A stretch of DNA of 64,000 nucleotides from Pisaster brevispinus (taxonomy: Eukaryota; Echinodermata; Asteroidea; Forcipulatida; Asteriidae), in the NCBI GenBank assembly GCA_023634235.1, contig JAMKCF010000003.1, positions 15,470,742-15,534,741 on the forward strand, read 5' to 3'. The notes below the pieces were generated by a model. The model saw only the letters and a program-made list of their open reading frames with translations, was not told the DNA's origin and made no database searches. The translations under genes and the position numbers were made by a program. Of the stretch, positions 1 to 13,255 are shown piece by piece. The first letter of the stretch is position 1. The number at the start of each line of letters is the position of its first letter.

Positions 1-1150
1 GTCTTCCTCAAACCAACCGGCTATATTTTGTCCTGCGTCCCGGCCGAATGACCTACTACGTAATTGCTAGCCAATTACAGTAAGATACTGTTATAAAGCA
101 TGCGGATCGGACTGAGGCGGCAGCAACGCGGCAGCACACACATGCACACTACCGTGTATACAGTTGAACGCCGGGTTAGGACTGTGTGGTGACTGGTTGA
201 TTTACCATCACAGTGTCATCACGGACAGCCGTGTACGCCGCTTGTTTGGCACGCCCCTAACTCGGAGACTGACGGCCAGAGGTGTCAAAATCCCGGGCCC
301 ATCTTTTTATGCTCGCGTCTACTCACTAGAATTTATTTTTTGTCATCAAGGCGAGCTTTTTTTTTCTTACGCAAATTATCTGTGGTAGGAGCAACACCAC
401 TGCGACTTGTCCCTAACACAAAATCGGGAGAGTGGATAAATTTTGGAGATGGGGTATATAAAGCTTGTAGCGGGTCTGTGGCTCAATTTTCTCCCTTGCT
501 AAACCGATCTGTACCTAACCCTTCCCTATTGTAATATTGATAGCATGGGCCATTGGAGGCGGGCCCGTTAAAAGCGTGAAAATGATGCTGAGACTTGAAA
601 GGTGATTAGCTTTTCCAGCATTCCATTTCAACGCAAATGCCTAAGTACCGCTGGCGCCAGCAGTGTGAGCGCACACAATGAAAGCTGTCTGGTATCTGTT
701 GTCATTCACCAAACTGTACCGGGGCCCCGCAGTCCGCATAATCGCATGAACCCACCCACATGGAGGTTCGCTAACCGGGCGTTCAGGGGGCAATTTTCTG
801 CTGTGCCGTTACACGCTATGGCTGGTTGTGCTTTTTTCTTTCTTTTTTTGATACAGGGGGTAAAAATAGAGGAGGGAAATATGCAGAGAACCCTTAAGTT
901 TCCATGATTGGTCGGGACCTACGCCTCATTTTGTATTCAGACAAGCCCATTTATGGAAATAGCATGTGGCGGCTGGGTTGCAGGCGTCAGAGGTTACGGT
1001 ATGTGAATCTGGCCGTGTGTGCATAATGCGTGTGCGTTGTCACCGCAGTTGTCCATGTTCAGGGGCCAAAGTAAAGAGACTACTGCTTTTAGTAGTTGAG
1101 CGGCCGCTTTGGCTCCGGTTTTTTATTGTTTTTTTATTTTTCAAGTAGAC
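1..1150. other. Non-coding stretch, no supported gene
   Basis: Short frames on both strands here show no recognisable domains and have arbitrary codon use. A TATA-like TATATAAAG lies at 455-463, and a CCAAT-type motif (AGCCAATTACAG) near 70. Neither is followed by a convincing first exon, so I do not call a promoter. A run of T and TTC lies around 830-850. I see nothing else. Confidence 0.6.
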
Positions 1151-2560
1151 TTTGTCTGCTCAAAAAGATCACATTTTACGGCAAAAATGTTGCCTTCAGG
1201 TACATGATTATGTTTCTCAAAAAATAAAGAGACTAAATTGATCGTTTGTTGGCGAGAGAGGATGGTGTCGATGGGAGATTCTTGATCAATACCGAGGTCC
1301 CCAAAACAGGGGGGGGGGTGCCATGGGTATTAACGTCGTTGAAATCGCACCACTTGAAATCCTTCTGAGGGTGTCTGTACCCAGAGAGGGGCTATTATCA
1401 ATAATTACACCCGTGATTGACAGTTGCCTCGCGACTATCCCGCCCCTGGCCAATCAGCGCCGAGCTGTAGATAATTGTTGTTGACTGGCTAAAGTGTTAA
1501 CATAATTAATAAGCGCCAGGGAAAACACGCGAGGTGTGAAAGTCCTTTGTGGGGGTCTGCGCCGCCTATTCACTGTACACAACCACTAAACCGTACTGGC
1601 GCCAGCTTTACCATTGGATGATTAATTTCAACGAAAACATATGGGGATTGTTGAATGCTTCGCTGCTGGACCACTGCCTGCGATGAGGACCCTTTTGTTT
1701 CAGACCCAGTTCCCAACACGTCTTTTTAAAGAAAGTATTCATGGACCGGTTTGTCTTCTTCTCTCCTCCCCCCCCCTTTCCCTTTTCATCCGCGAGAAGG
1801 ATTTTGATTGGGAAGTTAATAGAATTTCGATCGTTGAGTGGGCCACGTAGCGTTCGCAATCGGGCTGGCTGTGGCTGCGGTAGACCCGGCTGGGGTACCG
1901 CTGTGCGGCAACGGCGCGGACCGGGGGACCGAGGCCTTGGGGGTGCATAGGACCTGAACCAGTTGCCGGGAGGGAAGCTTCCGGGGAGTTTTTATCGCAA
2001 CTTTTTTTACGGGGTTATGCTAGGCCCGCTGGCACCGTCTATCACTCAACGGCGTCCCCGTTATCTTGGTTAACTGATTGGGACATGTCATTAGTATTTC
2101 TTTTACACACAAAACCAGTGTGGTCTGTTTATGTAATCAACTCAAGCGGTCGTGTTGTTTTTCGATAGCTTAGCCTGGACTCCATACGAGGTGAAGAAGG
2201 ATCGCTGATAAACGCTGGCGTTATCATCGGCACGATTGTGTGCGCAGTGGCACATAAAACAAACATCTCATTAATGAAAAATTACGAGGCTACGCCGTGA
2301 TTCATGAAGACCGCCCTCATTCGTCCCTTGTAGCCAGCCCGCGGACAAATTGAATAATATTATTCATGCATCATGTAATTTAACATACAATTTCAGTGAG
2401 CAGTTGTAAACTGCAGTCATTTTTTAGTAAACTCATCAATAATTCCAGCCAGCCGATATACGTTTCAGAAGAACGCTAATCAACCATAAACTATCAACAT
2501 TTTTAGCCGTTTTATTGGTGGCCGATATTCCTCAATATGGTTTTTAATTTTATTTCTTTC
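1151..2560. other. Non-coding stretch with homeodomain-type motifs
   Basis: No supported gene. A polypyrimidine tract runs about 1758-1788. Around 1445-1515 there is a mixed block with CCAATCAGCG, AGATAATTGTTG and CATAATTAATAAGCG, and around 2265-2310 another with CATTAATG and AAAATTACGAGG. TAAT cores embedded in otherwise complex, moderately GC-rich DNA resemble developmental enhancers. This is only an impression from composition, and conservation cannot be judged from one sequence. Confidence 0.35.
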
Positions 2561-5330
2561 TCAATAAATAATAATGCTGGTTGGGTAGTATTTATATTTT
2601 ACATGATGTTATAGAATAATTATATGATTAATGTTTTTGCAGGCATAAAATAAAGGGTACCGTGTCACAATGAATGACAGTATTGGTAATACAAACCCTC
2701 TAAGAGACAATTCGGCAAAACAGTGTTTGCTTTTGTACAGTTTCCTTTTAAAGTAACATTTCGTGTGTGTTTTTTTTATACAAAAAACGACTGATGTTTT
2801 CAAACACAAACATGTGTACTTTGTTTCAAATTTACGAAACGGGTGCAAATAGGTATAGTTAGAGACGTTACTTATTACCATACAAGATTACTCAGTGGCG
2901 TATTTCAAAGCAGATAGTATAAGAACGATCGAGGCCAGGTTCGCACAAGGAACTTTCGTCGACTAGAGACTGATATTCCCTGTTGCCAAACAAAAGTTTT
3001 GAACATGAGTACCAGTTAAAATCGACCACTAGTCGGCAAATGGTCCTTTTGTGCGACTACTTGGCCCACGATTTCCGACTGACGTTATTTTGGGGTATGT
3101 TGTAAAAGTTAGTAAAAATTTTAACAGCACACAATTTCTCGCTATACTGAATATGATATAGTGCGATATCGTCGAATTAATTCGCATTAAACATTTTGTT
3201 TCCCCTTTGACCAAAAAATATTGTGCTGAGGTCCAGAGAAGGAAGGGATTTCCAACAAGAATGAAATGAAATAGGCCTACTCTTTATTTCTTAAATAAAA
3301 CTCATAAGTACTGCCTTGGACAATCACCAGCGGTAACACTTGAAAAAGTGTGTCTCGCAACAAACACTAGTTCGTATAAACTGTGCAACGATTTCTCGAT
3401 TTTTGAACAATTTCTTTTGAATACGAAGAAAAACAATCGAATAACAAAAAGACTTATTCTATATTTAATCTAGAGTTATTTCTACTTAAGTATTCCATTC
3501 AGTTGGGCATGTGTATAGAAAAAGAAAGAAAAAAAAGGACAAAGAAATGCCTCATAAGAAAACAAAGTAACATAATTATAATTCCATGTCATGTTTTTCC
3601 TGAAACACAATACCCTCAATAAATCAAACCCACACATCTTCCAACTTTGGAAGAGATGTTGGCGTTAAGAAGGTGGTTTCTTCCTGGAAGAAACATCTAG
3701 GTAATTTTTCCTTCTTTGTTTTAAAGTTGTTTACTATTTGAGGTTTTAGCGTTTTTGTTTGTTTGTTTTTTTTTTTTTTTTGGTGATGTTGTTTTATTGG
3801 ATTCTTATTAATGCTCCAATGAAATTCCATCTTCGTACCCGTCTGTAAAACCACTTATGATAATATTATTTATGTTTCCTGAAGGTGAAGAGGTTCGGTG
3901 AATATTTTCTACTCTGTAAGATGGAAATAAAACAAAAAGTACACACGTTCTCATCGGAAAACGATGACGACAGTCAACTTTCAAATCGAACATAATTCCG
4001 CACTCGTTTTGTTCCACACTCCAGACGGGGCCCCTCTCGAATCACGGGTACAACAGTTGCGCATTTGTGGCCAGGTTTGAAGCACACAACGAACTGTGCA
4101 AATACACTCCGGCTAAAAAGTGTTAGCCCAAAAGGCGACCACTGGTCCTACATGATGTCAAACTTGCTTGTGCAAAGTTGATGCGGTGCGAAATGTAAAC
4201 GAAAGGGCGGGGATTGTCCGACCGTTTTGTCTTGGGGCGAGCTCCTGAAGTGGGTGAACTTTTCCAATCAATGAGCTCAAAGTGATTAGAGTGTAAACCA
4301 AAAATGGAAGGCCTTTGACTGGGGTGTGTAAAGAAGGGCTCTGGTATTTAAACCACACCGGCGCCACGGGGTCCAGGGGTACCAGACACACGCCGTGTGC
4401 TACGCATACTTGCAGGGGGATACTCAGGCCCCGGCACACGGAAGTATGCAAAGTCCCCGTACCCATATTTATGTACACATCGTCTGCCGGTTTTCAGATT
4501 GCATGACGTCTTCTGTATGAAGTTGTTATATTACAAGTTGTTATATTTGTTACAAATGGAGTTAAGGAACATTGGGAATGTCTATACTCTCTTTCCGTTC
4601 AGATCTAAATATATCCAAAACGGAAAACTTCTCGTTTATGGATGTGGACGTTAAAAGTGAAACTTGTGCACTAGGCCCTACGAAAATAACGTGATACATG
4701 AAAATTAGAGTTCATGCAGGCCCCGATGTGGTGATAAGTTTATGTACTAGAGCAAGTGATACACAACTTATATTGAGATCTCGCCCGCAGTGAGGTTTAT
4801 CAAGTTTGGAACTTGGTACCACGAGAATAGTGCCCGTATCTTCCCTTGATGTTAATTCTTCCTTCATGTAACGGAGGCACTTGCCCTTCAGTTACGATAA
4901 CAGTCGCCGTCACATCCTCACCAACGGCCCGACCCCCTAGCTGCGAAACGAACAGTGCGCAGCGTTGAGAAAAGTTTAAGCGCTTTGCTCGATCTCAGTT
5001 GCCGAACATACTTCTTTACCTCATCGATTTCACTCCCGTATTTAAGAGTTCCTAACTAGCATTACGTGTGACAAAGCTATAAAACTAGTGTAATTCCTTT
5101 CTGTCAATGAATCATTGATTGTTACAGAAAGAAACATGACCCTCTGCTTGCTGACAGTCCCCCCCCCCCCGCAAAAAAAAGTGAAGAAAATCTTCTCGCT
5201 CGCAGTAATAATAAATAATACGCAAAATAACAAAACGTGTGAGAAGCCCCAAGGTGGCATTTCACACGTTGGGCGCTATGTGTATCAAATAAATATAGGG
5301 AGGTAACAAAACGGAGATTCAGCAATTCTA
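2561..5330. other. AT-rich non-coding stretch
   Basis: AT-rich DNA with many stops in all frames. Simple features are a T tract at about 3768-3781 and a C10 run near 5159-5170 followed directly by A8. No open frame shows a recognisable domain, and no dispersed repeat that I recognise is present. Confidence 0.55.
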
Positions 5331-7860
5331 TTGAATTCCTACCCCGATCACATTCACTCTTATCGATGCGTGCTGAAAGGGAGACGGAAAACACCCCAAA
5401 TCATTTTAGCACCTTCGTGGCGAGGACTCTCCATTCACTCACAATTGAGCAATTCTCGGACTTGTCACCGCGGACGCGACTTTTTTGTCCCCTCTTCAAT
5501 TCCCCCCAAACAAGTTGTGTTCTTTTTTGTTCGCGTGCATCTACGACAGTTTTAGCTGTGTTGGCCACGGGGAAACGCCTGCGCTCAATGGACCCCAAGC
5601 AGGAGATGGCGACAAGGTGGCGCCCGGGCCAGGGCGCATCATCCCCGGAAACTGTTGTGAAAGGAAAGTGGGGAGAGAGAAGAACGAGATAGATGGCCCA
5701 TATTGAGATAAGAGTATCGATTGAATCATCCTGTTTGTGTTATCTTTGCCAGGGGACTTCACCACCCATTCACCCCTCTGCCTCTCCCCAGTGGCCTTCC
5801 AACGAGTAGGCTACACCCCTTTTGATCGAACCAAAGTAGTAATGAAAAGAGGCATGCGTTGTTGTAGTGGTGAGATTCCTTATAACTTGGCAGCAAGGCC
5901 CAACGGCCAATGTTGTGCATTTATTTGTTGTTGCTCCCATTATCACGAAGCTTTTTTTGTGTGTGTAATCCAGTATTGGTTTATTGTGGATGTCACCTGC
6001 CATCCCTTTTCGTTCCCATTGTGTGAGTGTCCAAGACCAACTGCAATGACAATCGATGATGTCCCCACATTTCGTTCCACCATTTTCTTGTAACTGTTCT
6101 GACTGAGAAATAAATTACATTTCATTTATCTCGTGAAAGATATTGTCAGTGTTATTTTATCGCTTGGTGACTTACCACACAACATGTCTCGATACTCAAG
6201 ACAGAGTGTTGGCAATTCGTAAACACGATATCTATACCGAATCTTGTGGATGTTTCTTTTGGCTTCACTTAACAAAACGCTTAATTTACAAATTATGTGT
6301 ATTGTTGTCAAGAAAATATCTCAGGAAAGTCATAACCTTTTTGTTTTGGAAACATCGTTTTCCAATCTGATCTTTTGGTTGTCAATTTCCCCAACCAACA
6401 CAACGCGAGCAAAATGCGTGAAAGAACCACAGAGGTAGAAATAGCAAACAACAAATGCACCACCTTTATTTCACTGAAATTTTCACCGGTAACGTTTGTT
6501 GAAGTACTATTAGTAATACTTATTTTTAAAAACACACATTTTCATGAGTTTTTCTTTTTCAAAAACCAGAGACGCGCCCTCGTGCCCCGTCTTAAAGTCG
6601 TGCACGCTTCTTTCAACCGCTGTTCCGAAGTCACCAGTTTGTTATGTTTTCAGTTTAATCCAATCCACTCCACATTTTTTTCAAGCGTCTTCTTGTTTGG
6701 AACCCTTCTCCTTCATGTTTGAACAGTGCCCACAATTCAAATCTTGTATAACCCACAAAAGCACTCCAGGTCCAAGCCCACTCAATCTATAAACCAGATT
6801 CAGTCTCAACCAGCATGAGCCAACATTTACCATTGTTATAACAAGGCGTTAAGTAGCTGTGTATTCCAATTTGCATTGTTTCCCGATGCGATAAGTGACG
6901 CAATCACAAAACCACACACAAGACACTCTTCTCACCTGTGGATGACCCCAATGTTGGTCCTGAAAGACGAAAATCCCCCTCTAATTTGATTGTTCAACTG
7001 TTTAAGTGAATCATCTTCACACCTCTTAGTATACTCCTCCTGGTATGAGAAAAAGGAGGTCTTTACTTTTAATGGTTACTAACGAAGTTGGATGCCCCTT
7101 TCTAAAGTCAGTAGAGCTTTTGTCTTCATCTAATTACTCAGAATAAAAAGTACTTTGTATTGTTCCCGAAAGCAAATGTGTTAAAAAGCCCCTCTGGCAA
7201 CGCAAACCCACACGCATCTATTGGGCTTGTGGACAATACAGGAGTGGCAATTTTCTAAGACAGAAATTGATTATGTTCATTACTGAAAGCTCATCAATTG
7301 GGAATGTCATACCGGTACAGACTGCGTCACAGAAACATGTCCACATTAACTACTATCAACCATAGAGGGAGTATCATTTGAAGACCCTACAAATCACCGT
7401 AGGTTTGTTTAGATTGCCACAACCGAAATAAGCACAAATGGCCGTACGCACAACCCCTAAAGTAAGTGGGAAAGCGGACGCCGTTTTCGCTGTACTTTCT
7501 AATACGTGAACACTTTGTTCAAAGTTTTTGACTATTTGTTATTTTATTTTACTATTTTTAATTTATCAATTTTGGGGGGAGGGGGCTTGTTCGTTGAAAA
7601 AAAGGGGCTGGGAATGCATTGCCAAAATAATAATGTACCTTCCTTTTCTAGAGGCAGGGTTGTAACGAGTTGAGTTCATCTCTAAACTGACATATGGATA
7701 ACTTGATTGTGTTGCATAAACCTGCTGCTAAAATGACCAAAAATATCTGATCAACTACCACTCACCCTCAGATTATTTTCCCATTTTTTGAAGCACCAAA
7801 GAGCCTTAAGAAAATATTACAACTAAACAATAACAACACCTAAAAATATTCACACACAAG
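5331..7860. other. Non-coding stretch with a small CpG-rich block
   Basis: The block at about 5550-5680 is richer in G+C and CpG than its surroundings and is open in several frames on both strands, as expected of GC-rich DNA with few stops. No frame shows a recognisable domain. From 5700 to 7860 the sequence is AT-rich and I see no gene, RNA or repeat that I can name. Confidence 0.5.
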
Positions 7861-7867
7861 AACAGAT

Positions 7868-8052
7868 ATTACCCTCGTTGTAAAGAGCACTTACAAAGAG
7901 GTTCTGCTTATAAAGAGTACATTCTGAAGTCCCGAACCTCATTTCTGCTTTGTGTTTTCTTGCTTTGCTGTCCTCTTATAACAACGTTCCTGTTGTATAG
8001 AGGTAATTTGACAAGTCCCAGGATCTTGCTATAACGAGAGTCGACTACACTA
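7868..8052 (+). mobile_element. MITE, TIR type CTCGTTATAACGAG (copy 1)
   Basis: About 185 bp beginning TTACCCTCGTTGTAAAGAGC and ending CTTGCTATAACGAGAGTCGA. It aligns, module for module, with the reverse complement of 25937-26203. Shared modules are the AAAGAGCACTT start, GCTTATAAAGAGTA, the CTCATTTCTGCT..GTGTTT block, a CTCTTATAACAACGTTCCTG core and a GATCTTGCTATAACGAGAGT end. There is no coding capacity, so it is non-autonomous. The outer CAGTCRAC-type ends of the pair recall pogo/Tigger-like Tc1-mariner elements, but the superfamily is inference and no target-site duplication is clear. Confidence 0.7.
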
Positions 8053-9152
8053 CTCTCTTTTACACATGTACCGTAGGCTTAGTTTCTTTCAAACCTGAAT
8101 TCATCCGAATATTTTCCAAAACAATAGGGAAAAAATAGTTTTCAGCTCATACAAATATAGGATTAAACTTGTACTCTTTTCACCGATTTGTTTTTATTGC
8201 TGGAAAAATTCTGATCAGCAACGATTTGATTTTAATTTGAAAACGGTAGCTAATACGGCATATAAATTTTGCAAAAAGTTATTCTGATTAATTTGCTCAT
8301 CTCGCACTCTGTCAAATTGTTTCAGTTTTCAGAATAGTGAATGGACTTCCATTTTTCTCAAAATAAATGCAAAAAGCCACATAGACTTTAAGAATTGTTC
8401 AAATTTTTTCCAAGTTCTATCTGAAAAACTATTATATATATCAAGCATTTAACATTAAAACCCCAATAATTTTCAGGGGCAAAAATTCACAATTTCAGGT
8501 TTGTAGAAAGAAAAACCCACATTATTTTGAATCTAAAAGTTGATCCCATAGTAGGCCTATTGGCTCTTCATCCAGTGAAATCATTAACTCCACCAGAAAT
8601 GTTGTCTTCTTGGAGAAGAGTCCGTTTTTATTCTGCTCACATTTTAAAAATTATCTGGCCACAGGCATTTATAGCAAACGAAAACTCAAATCAAACGGTG
8701 AGTCGGGGTTGTTGTAATGATGTGTTGAAACAATAAAACAACCTTATAAACTATTGTTTTTATTGTCAGCAATAGTCTTTCAGAAAAGAATAAATCAAGT
8801 TGATGTAATTTGATGACTCAATCGATAAAATATTGTGGTAAACAGACCCTGACACAAATCATCCAAAACGATACCAATTGCAGGCAGTTCCAAAACCATT
8901 CACATCAAATTCATTTGTAAATATCTGTACAGCTACAAAAACAGCAAGTAAACAAAATTGCCGTGCACTATTATATCGGCATAGAACCCGACTTGTGTCT
9001 ACTGTTTTTTTGGGAGGCAAATTTTGTCTAGTATTAGAAATAAATTTGTAACCATGCTACGGAATGTTAATAAACACATTAATTAGTGTCTCTATATTTT
9101 TTCTATTTGACAACCCATTCAAAAATTTGGTTCCGTCCTATTTGTATTCTAT
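8053..9152. other. AT-rich non-coding stretch
   Basis: AT-rich DNA. The frame at 8527-8736 begins at a non-ATG codon and has no recognisable domain. The phrase GTAGGCCTATTGGC near 8550 belongs to a class of AGGCCT motifs scattered through the window. I see no gene or RNA. Confidence 0.55.
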
Positions 9153-9187
9153 TTAATTATTTATTTATTTATTTATTTTTTTAAATA
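9153..9187 (+). repeat. (ATTT)n microsatellite
   Basis: About eight imperfect ATTT/TTTA units followed by a short T run. It is the same motif as the longer array at 40.66 kb. Confidence 0.85.
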
Positions 9188-9189
9188 AA

Positions 9190-12100
9190 CTTAACAAAAA
9201 GTTGGATAGCCTATTTTCAGTTGCAAGGTTTTTAGCTCAAACTGGTATTTCTGTTCTGGTCTGCTTACAAAATGGTAGATGTGGACAAAAATTATTAGGT
9301 GTTCGGCTAACAGCCGAAAACTTATTGTTATTGTTATTACTGCTACCATCATTATCATTGTTTTTGTTTAAATACATCTCTACATATACACAAAAAGGAA
9401 CAGAGGCCGCAGTAGTGACCGTTGGGTTAAAGGTGGAATAAACATAGCAGCTACGAGTGGCAAAATGATACACGCTTGCGAGTTTTGACTAGAATTTTCA
9501 GGAAAGCAAACAACATTCCAACCAAACGTGCCCGGAAAAAAACCCACAGACCATAGGACATTTTACTAAAACCCTTCATGTCACGAGAGCTTACTGAAAT
9601 GAACGTAAGAATATTCCACGCCAAAACGGCAGGAAAACACGCGACAATGGAATCCGCGATAACGACGTAATTAATGCCATCGAAATCAAATCACTTGACT
9701 TTGGCTCCGTTTCCAAAATTATTGTATTCAATCATTTTCAAAATATCAAAGATTCAAAAATAATGTTCCTCTGTAAAACCTAAGTACCCCTACTGTTGGC
9801 TTACGAATGGTAAATAAGAAAACAATACTCACAGTAAACCGACAAAACAGTCACAGCCACCCAAGAGATCACACTTTTTTAGGAGCATGGACCCTTGTTT
9901 CTCGATCTCCCGGCCGAAAGGTTCTGTTGTTTAGTCCGGTATATTTACGTGAATGCACCCGTAGTCTGTCTTTTTTTTTTTGTTGCTCGGTACAAATAAT
10001 CACATCGCAGTCCACAGCGGACAACTCACTCTCATCTCATCACCATCAGGCGAACCCCAACGCGCGTCAAGCTTCAAAGCGTACGAGTCCAATTTTTTTT
10101 TCACGCGGTGGATTGTGGGTGCACTTCAAAGTTGCCTCGGACGATCCCACTGATAACAGAGGGGTGTTTGTTGACGCTCACCTTCAAAACAGTGTGAAAA
10201 CAATACGTTACAGCAAACACCAGCACCCTGAGAATGGCATTTTATCCACCGTTGTATACAGTTATTTTTTAAAGAAATATTCTGGAGTAAGCATTTAAAA
10301 TTATTTATCAGTCACTTCGTGCAACCCCTCCAAAAGATGTAGCAGTGAGTCAGCAGTCAAAAACACCACACAATTATTGAAGCCCCGCCCATTTCGGCCG
10401 ATTTCACAACTTCTATGGTCCCCATCACTCTGTTGTCTGGTTTTCATTTTTTTTTGCTATGAATGACTTCAAGTCAAATGTCAAGACCAGCGGGCCGTTA
10501 GTCCCGACAACCCGGGATGTTTTCACAACAAACACGCCATTACTATAAAAAAAAGGGGGGGGGGGGGAGAAAAAGAAAAATAGATTGGTCCAGGAATACC
10601 GTCTGCTTCCTGCGTGCTTTTCCAGTGCAGTTTTCATTTTGTACATTTTTTGCGCGCCATTTCGGCATGCTTGCCAGACGATCCTAAACCTTGGAAGGTG
10701 ACAGGGAATGCGTGTGTGTGTGTATGTGTGTGCTTTAGGGATAGTGCTCGAGAGTAGAACGACACGTGCACAAGACTAATTGGTAGAAATGACGTCACGG
10801 GCTCATTAAACTTGGCACATGGCAACAAACAATCTTCTGCAATTTGGGACCACAATCAGCTTTCTCTATGAATGAGAAATGTTTTGGATGGCCATTTTTC
10901 TGAGAAGTTCGATTTCCAAGATGTACTCTCGTGCACATACCATAATGTTGTTATGTTTAATCGTGCCCGGCTGTGCACACTACGAGCTGACTGTATCGAT
11001 CTTATTGTTGGCGTTAGGCACAGAACCAGCCACTCATTGAGGTAGGACCTACCCAGTCGTGTGATTTTTACTCGTGTATGTATTCCAAATAATGAACGGT
11101 GGTCCATCCCACCGCGAATGTTCAGGGTTGCGAATGTGACAAAACAACGTCCGTATACAATGTGAAACAAGTACAGACAACTAAAATGCCTCAGTTTATG
11201 ATGTACAATAAAACAAGCAGGCATGCCGACAAGATATCGTATGTTACAATTGACTGGTGATAAAAGACAAATGAATACATAAGTAGGCTGAAAACTGATT
11301 ATTGTAGTGTGCTAAAGCAGCAGTAGGATATATGTATGAACTTGAAATTTGTACACAAGTACTTTCCCGAATAAAATATTCCCAAATTTACTGTGTCCGG
11401 ATATTGGCCCCAGTGACAACTGAACATCAAATCAGATTGTCCTTTTTGTTAAATACTTCTTACAAATTCCCACATACAGGCCTTAGGGAAGCACTTAGCA
11501 TGTGCTTACATCGGCATAAGGCTAAAGCCAAAATAACATTGATAAAAAGCGTCAATTTTTGTATTGTGTATTTATCGAGAGTTGAATCTCCCCCCCCAAA
11601 AAAAACAAAAACAAAAACAAAACAAAAAACCCCCAAAAAACCGATCGTGTACCCTTTAAACCGCAATCACATTTTGTAAAAAGCTTTTATTATAATAAAG
11701 GAAGTCACCTGTTTGTGATTAAATTTGCCAGGTTGACCTTGACGTACAATATACGACTGGGTTTAGGACCGGAACTTAATGTTCTGTGTGTTACATGAAC
11801 TTAAAAGGAAATATTTTTGGTCTTATCTACATAGCATAGAATTCACTCAAAAACAAGATGAAAAACATATACGGTGTCCCCAATCAACCAAAATCCGGCA
11901 GTTCGCGTAAGAATTGTATCTAAATAATAAGCATGGGATGCATTTGTGAGGATTTGTGGATCTCTTTAAGACTATACAAATTAATAACAAAAGCAGATCT
12001 TCCCCCAAATACTCGATGATTGTAATTTATGTACATGCTACGGGCTGGTATCCTGTCGGGCCCTGTAGCCAACGCCTATTATCCCCTGGTACTCACTGAC

Positions 12101-12285
12101 AAAAGATCACAAGCATCTGTGGATTGGTCTTTGTACAGCGACCCGAGAGACTGTTTTGTGTTCAAAGGTAAATAAAGCATCATTGTTTTCTTGGAGAGAC
12201 TATAGCGTATTTCTGTCCTCTAGGTTCCATGTGAACAATGATACAGCCAACTTGTTCAATATTTTAACCCAAGTGGCCACGTTTT
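9190..12285. other. Non-coding stretch with simple-sequence tracts
   Basis: There is no supported gene. Tracts present are TTATTGTTATTG-like repeats near 9325-9360, a poly-G run of about 14 at 10554-10568 after A7, a (GT)n run at about 10708-10732, and a C8-A8-(CAAAAA)n block at 11590-11640. The open frame at 9807-10298 (163 codons) has no domain, begins with a non-ATG codon, and contains several T and A runs. I regard it as chance. Confidence 0.5.
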
Positions 12286-12287
12286 AG

Positions 12288-12687
12288 TTAAAGGCAAAGT
12301 ATACATTTATTTTTTGGAGCCTTTTGATTTTTAAAATACTATAATGTAGATATATACAATGATACCAACCTGTGAAAATTTCACTTCACATCATCAAGAT
12401 GGTAGCGTTTTTTCAGATATTGCCGACAATCTGGAGCGGTTATGTCCATGCAGGAAGAATACTTCTTAATTGGAATACACAACCTGAGAAACGCTTCATG
12501 CATGAAACGTTTCTCAGATTAAAATGTTTTTATGAATCCCTTTCTCTAAAAACCACATTCCTTAGAAGGGAATTGTTTCCCAAAATAATGTACATTATCA
12601 ACAGCTGTAGTGCTTCTTACCAAGTCAGTTGTTATGGTCATTAGTTTGTTTTGGGTAATTACCAAAGGTATATACCCTGCCTTTTAA
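12288..12687. mobile_element. Palindromic MITE, TTAA-flanked (copy 1)
   Basis: The copy is about 400 bp. The left end is TTAAAGGCAAAGTATACA and the right end is TACCAAAGGTATATACCCTGCCTTTTAA, given in two parts by its motifs (GGTAATTACCAAAGG and CCCTGCCTT). TTAA lies at 12288-12291 and again at 12684-12687. The centre is a near-perfect palindrome, CTGAGAAACG to CGTTTCTCAG at 12484-12517. Internal marker phrases (AACCTGTGAAAATTTCA, ATACACAA, CCACATTCCTTAGAAGGGA, TACCAAGTCAGTT) recur at 18.97, 27.55, 39.14 and 41.58 kb. It has no coding capacity. TTAA flanks would fit a piggyBac-like origin, which is inference. Such copies are very common in starfish DNA as I remember it. Confidence 0.75.
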
Positions 12688-12839
12688 ATACGAACTATTT
12701 GTCGTTGTCATGGATTGTGTGCACGTTCATGGTTGGCTTATTCTGATTGCGGCAATCGGAATAGGCAACTGTGATACGGGGGTCGATGCTATTTCATCGA
12801 CATAAGAGTCTGGACACTATATTGGTATTAAACACCATT

Positions 12840-13255
12840 ATCAAAAATCTGTCAGATTGAAACTAATAGATTTTAATAAAAATAAAAAATAATCGATACT
12901 GTACTTTGGCACATTGCCTTCAAATCTCTCAACCTTTTGCTGTTTGGAATTGCTCCTTATCCTTTTTATATAATGTTCGTGCAAAAAAGCACTCAATGTT
13001 TTTAGTGAGGAGTGATTTAAAAAAAACATGAATTTGCCTACTAAAATACAACCAGCAGAACATACGGTCCGCCATTTTCTTGAGTCAGAAATTTGGATCT
13101 GCAAAATAGCGGACCGTGTTCTGTCATAAAATTACACAAAACCAAACAAATTCAAGGGATATTTATGTGAATCATTATATTCTACTTTAAAAAAAATCTT
13201 TCCAAACATTGTAATTTCATTTTTTAAAAATCGCTTTAAGGCAGTGTACCCCATT
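12840..13255. mobile_element. Hairpin MITE with ACGGTCCGCCATTTT core
   Basis: The core is an inverted repeat. GAACATACGGTCCGCCATTTT at 13059-13079 pairs with AAAATAGCGGACCGTGTTC at 13103-13121, giving about 19 paired bases around a 23-base loop. The right flank (GAATCATTATATTCTACTTT, TCTTTCCAAACATTGTAA, GCTTTAAGGCAGTGTACC) resembles the arm of a palindromic echinoderm element I remember. The left flank, from about 12840, is weaker and its boundary is uncertain. It is non-coding. Confidence 0.5.

Noticed and set aside
455..463. TATA-box promoter
   Set aside because: A single TATATAAAG without initiator, first exon or transcript evidence is expected by chance.
9807..10298. 163-codon protein
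   Set aside because: Non-ATG start, homopolymer-encoded segments, no domain or splice support.
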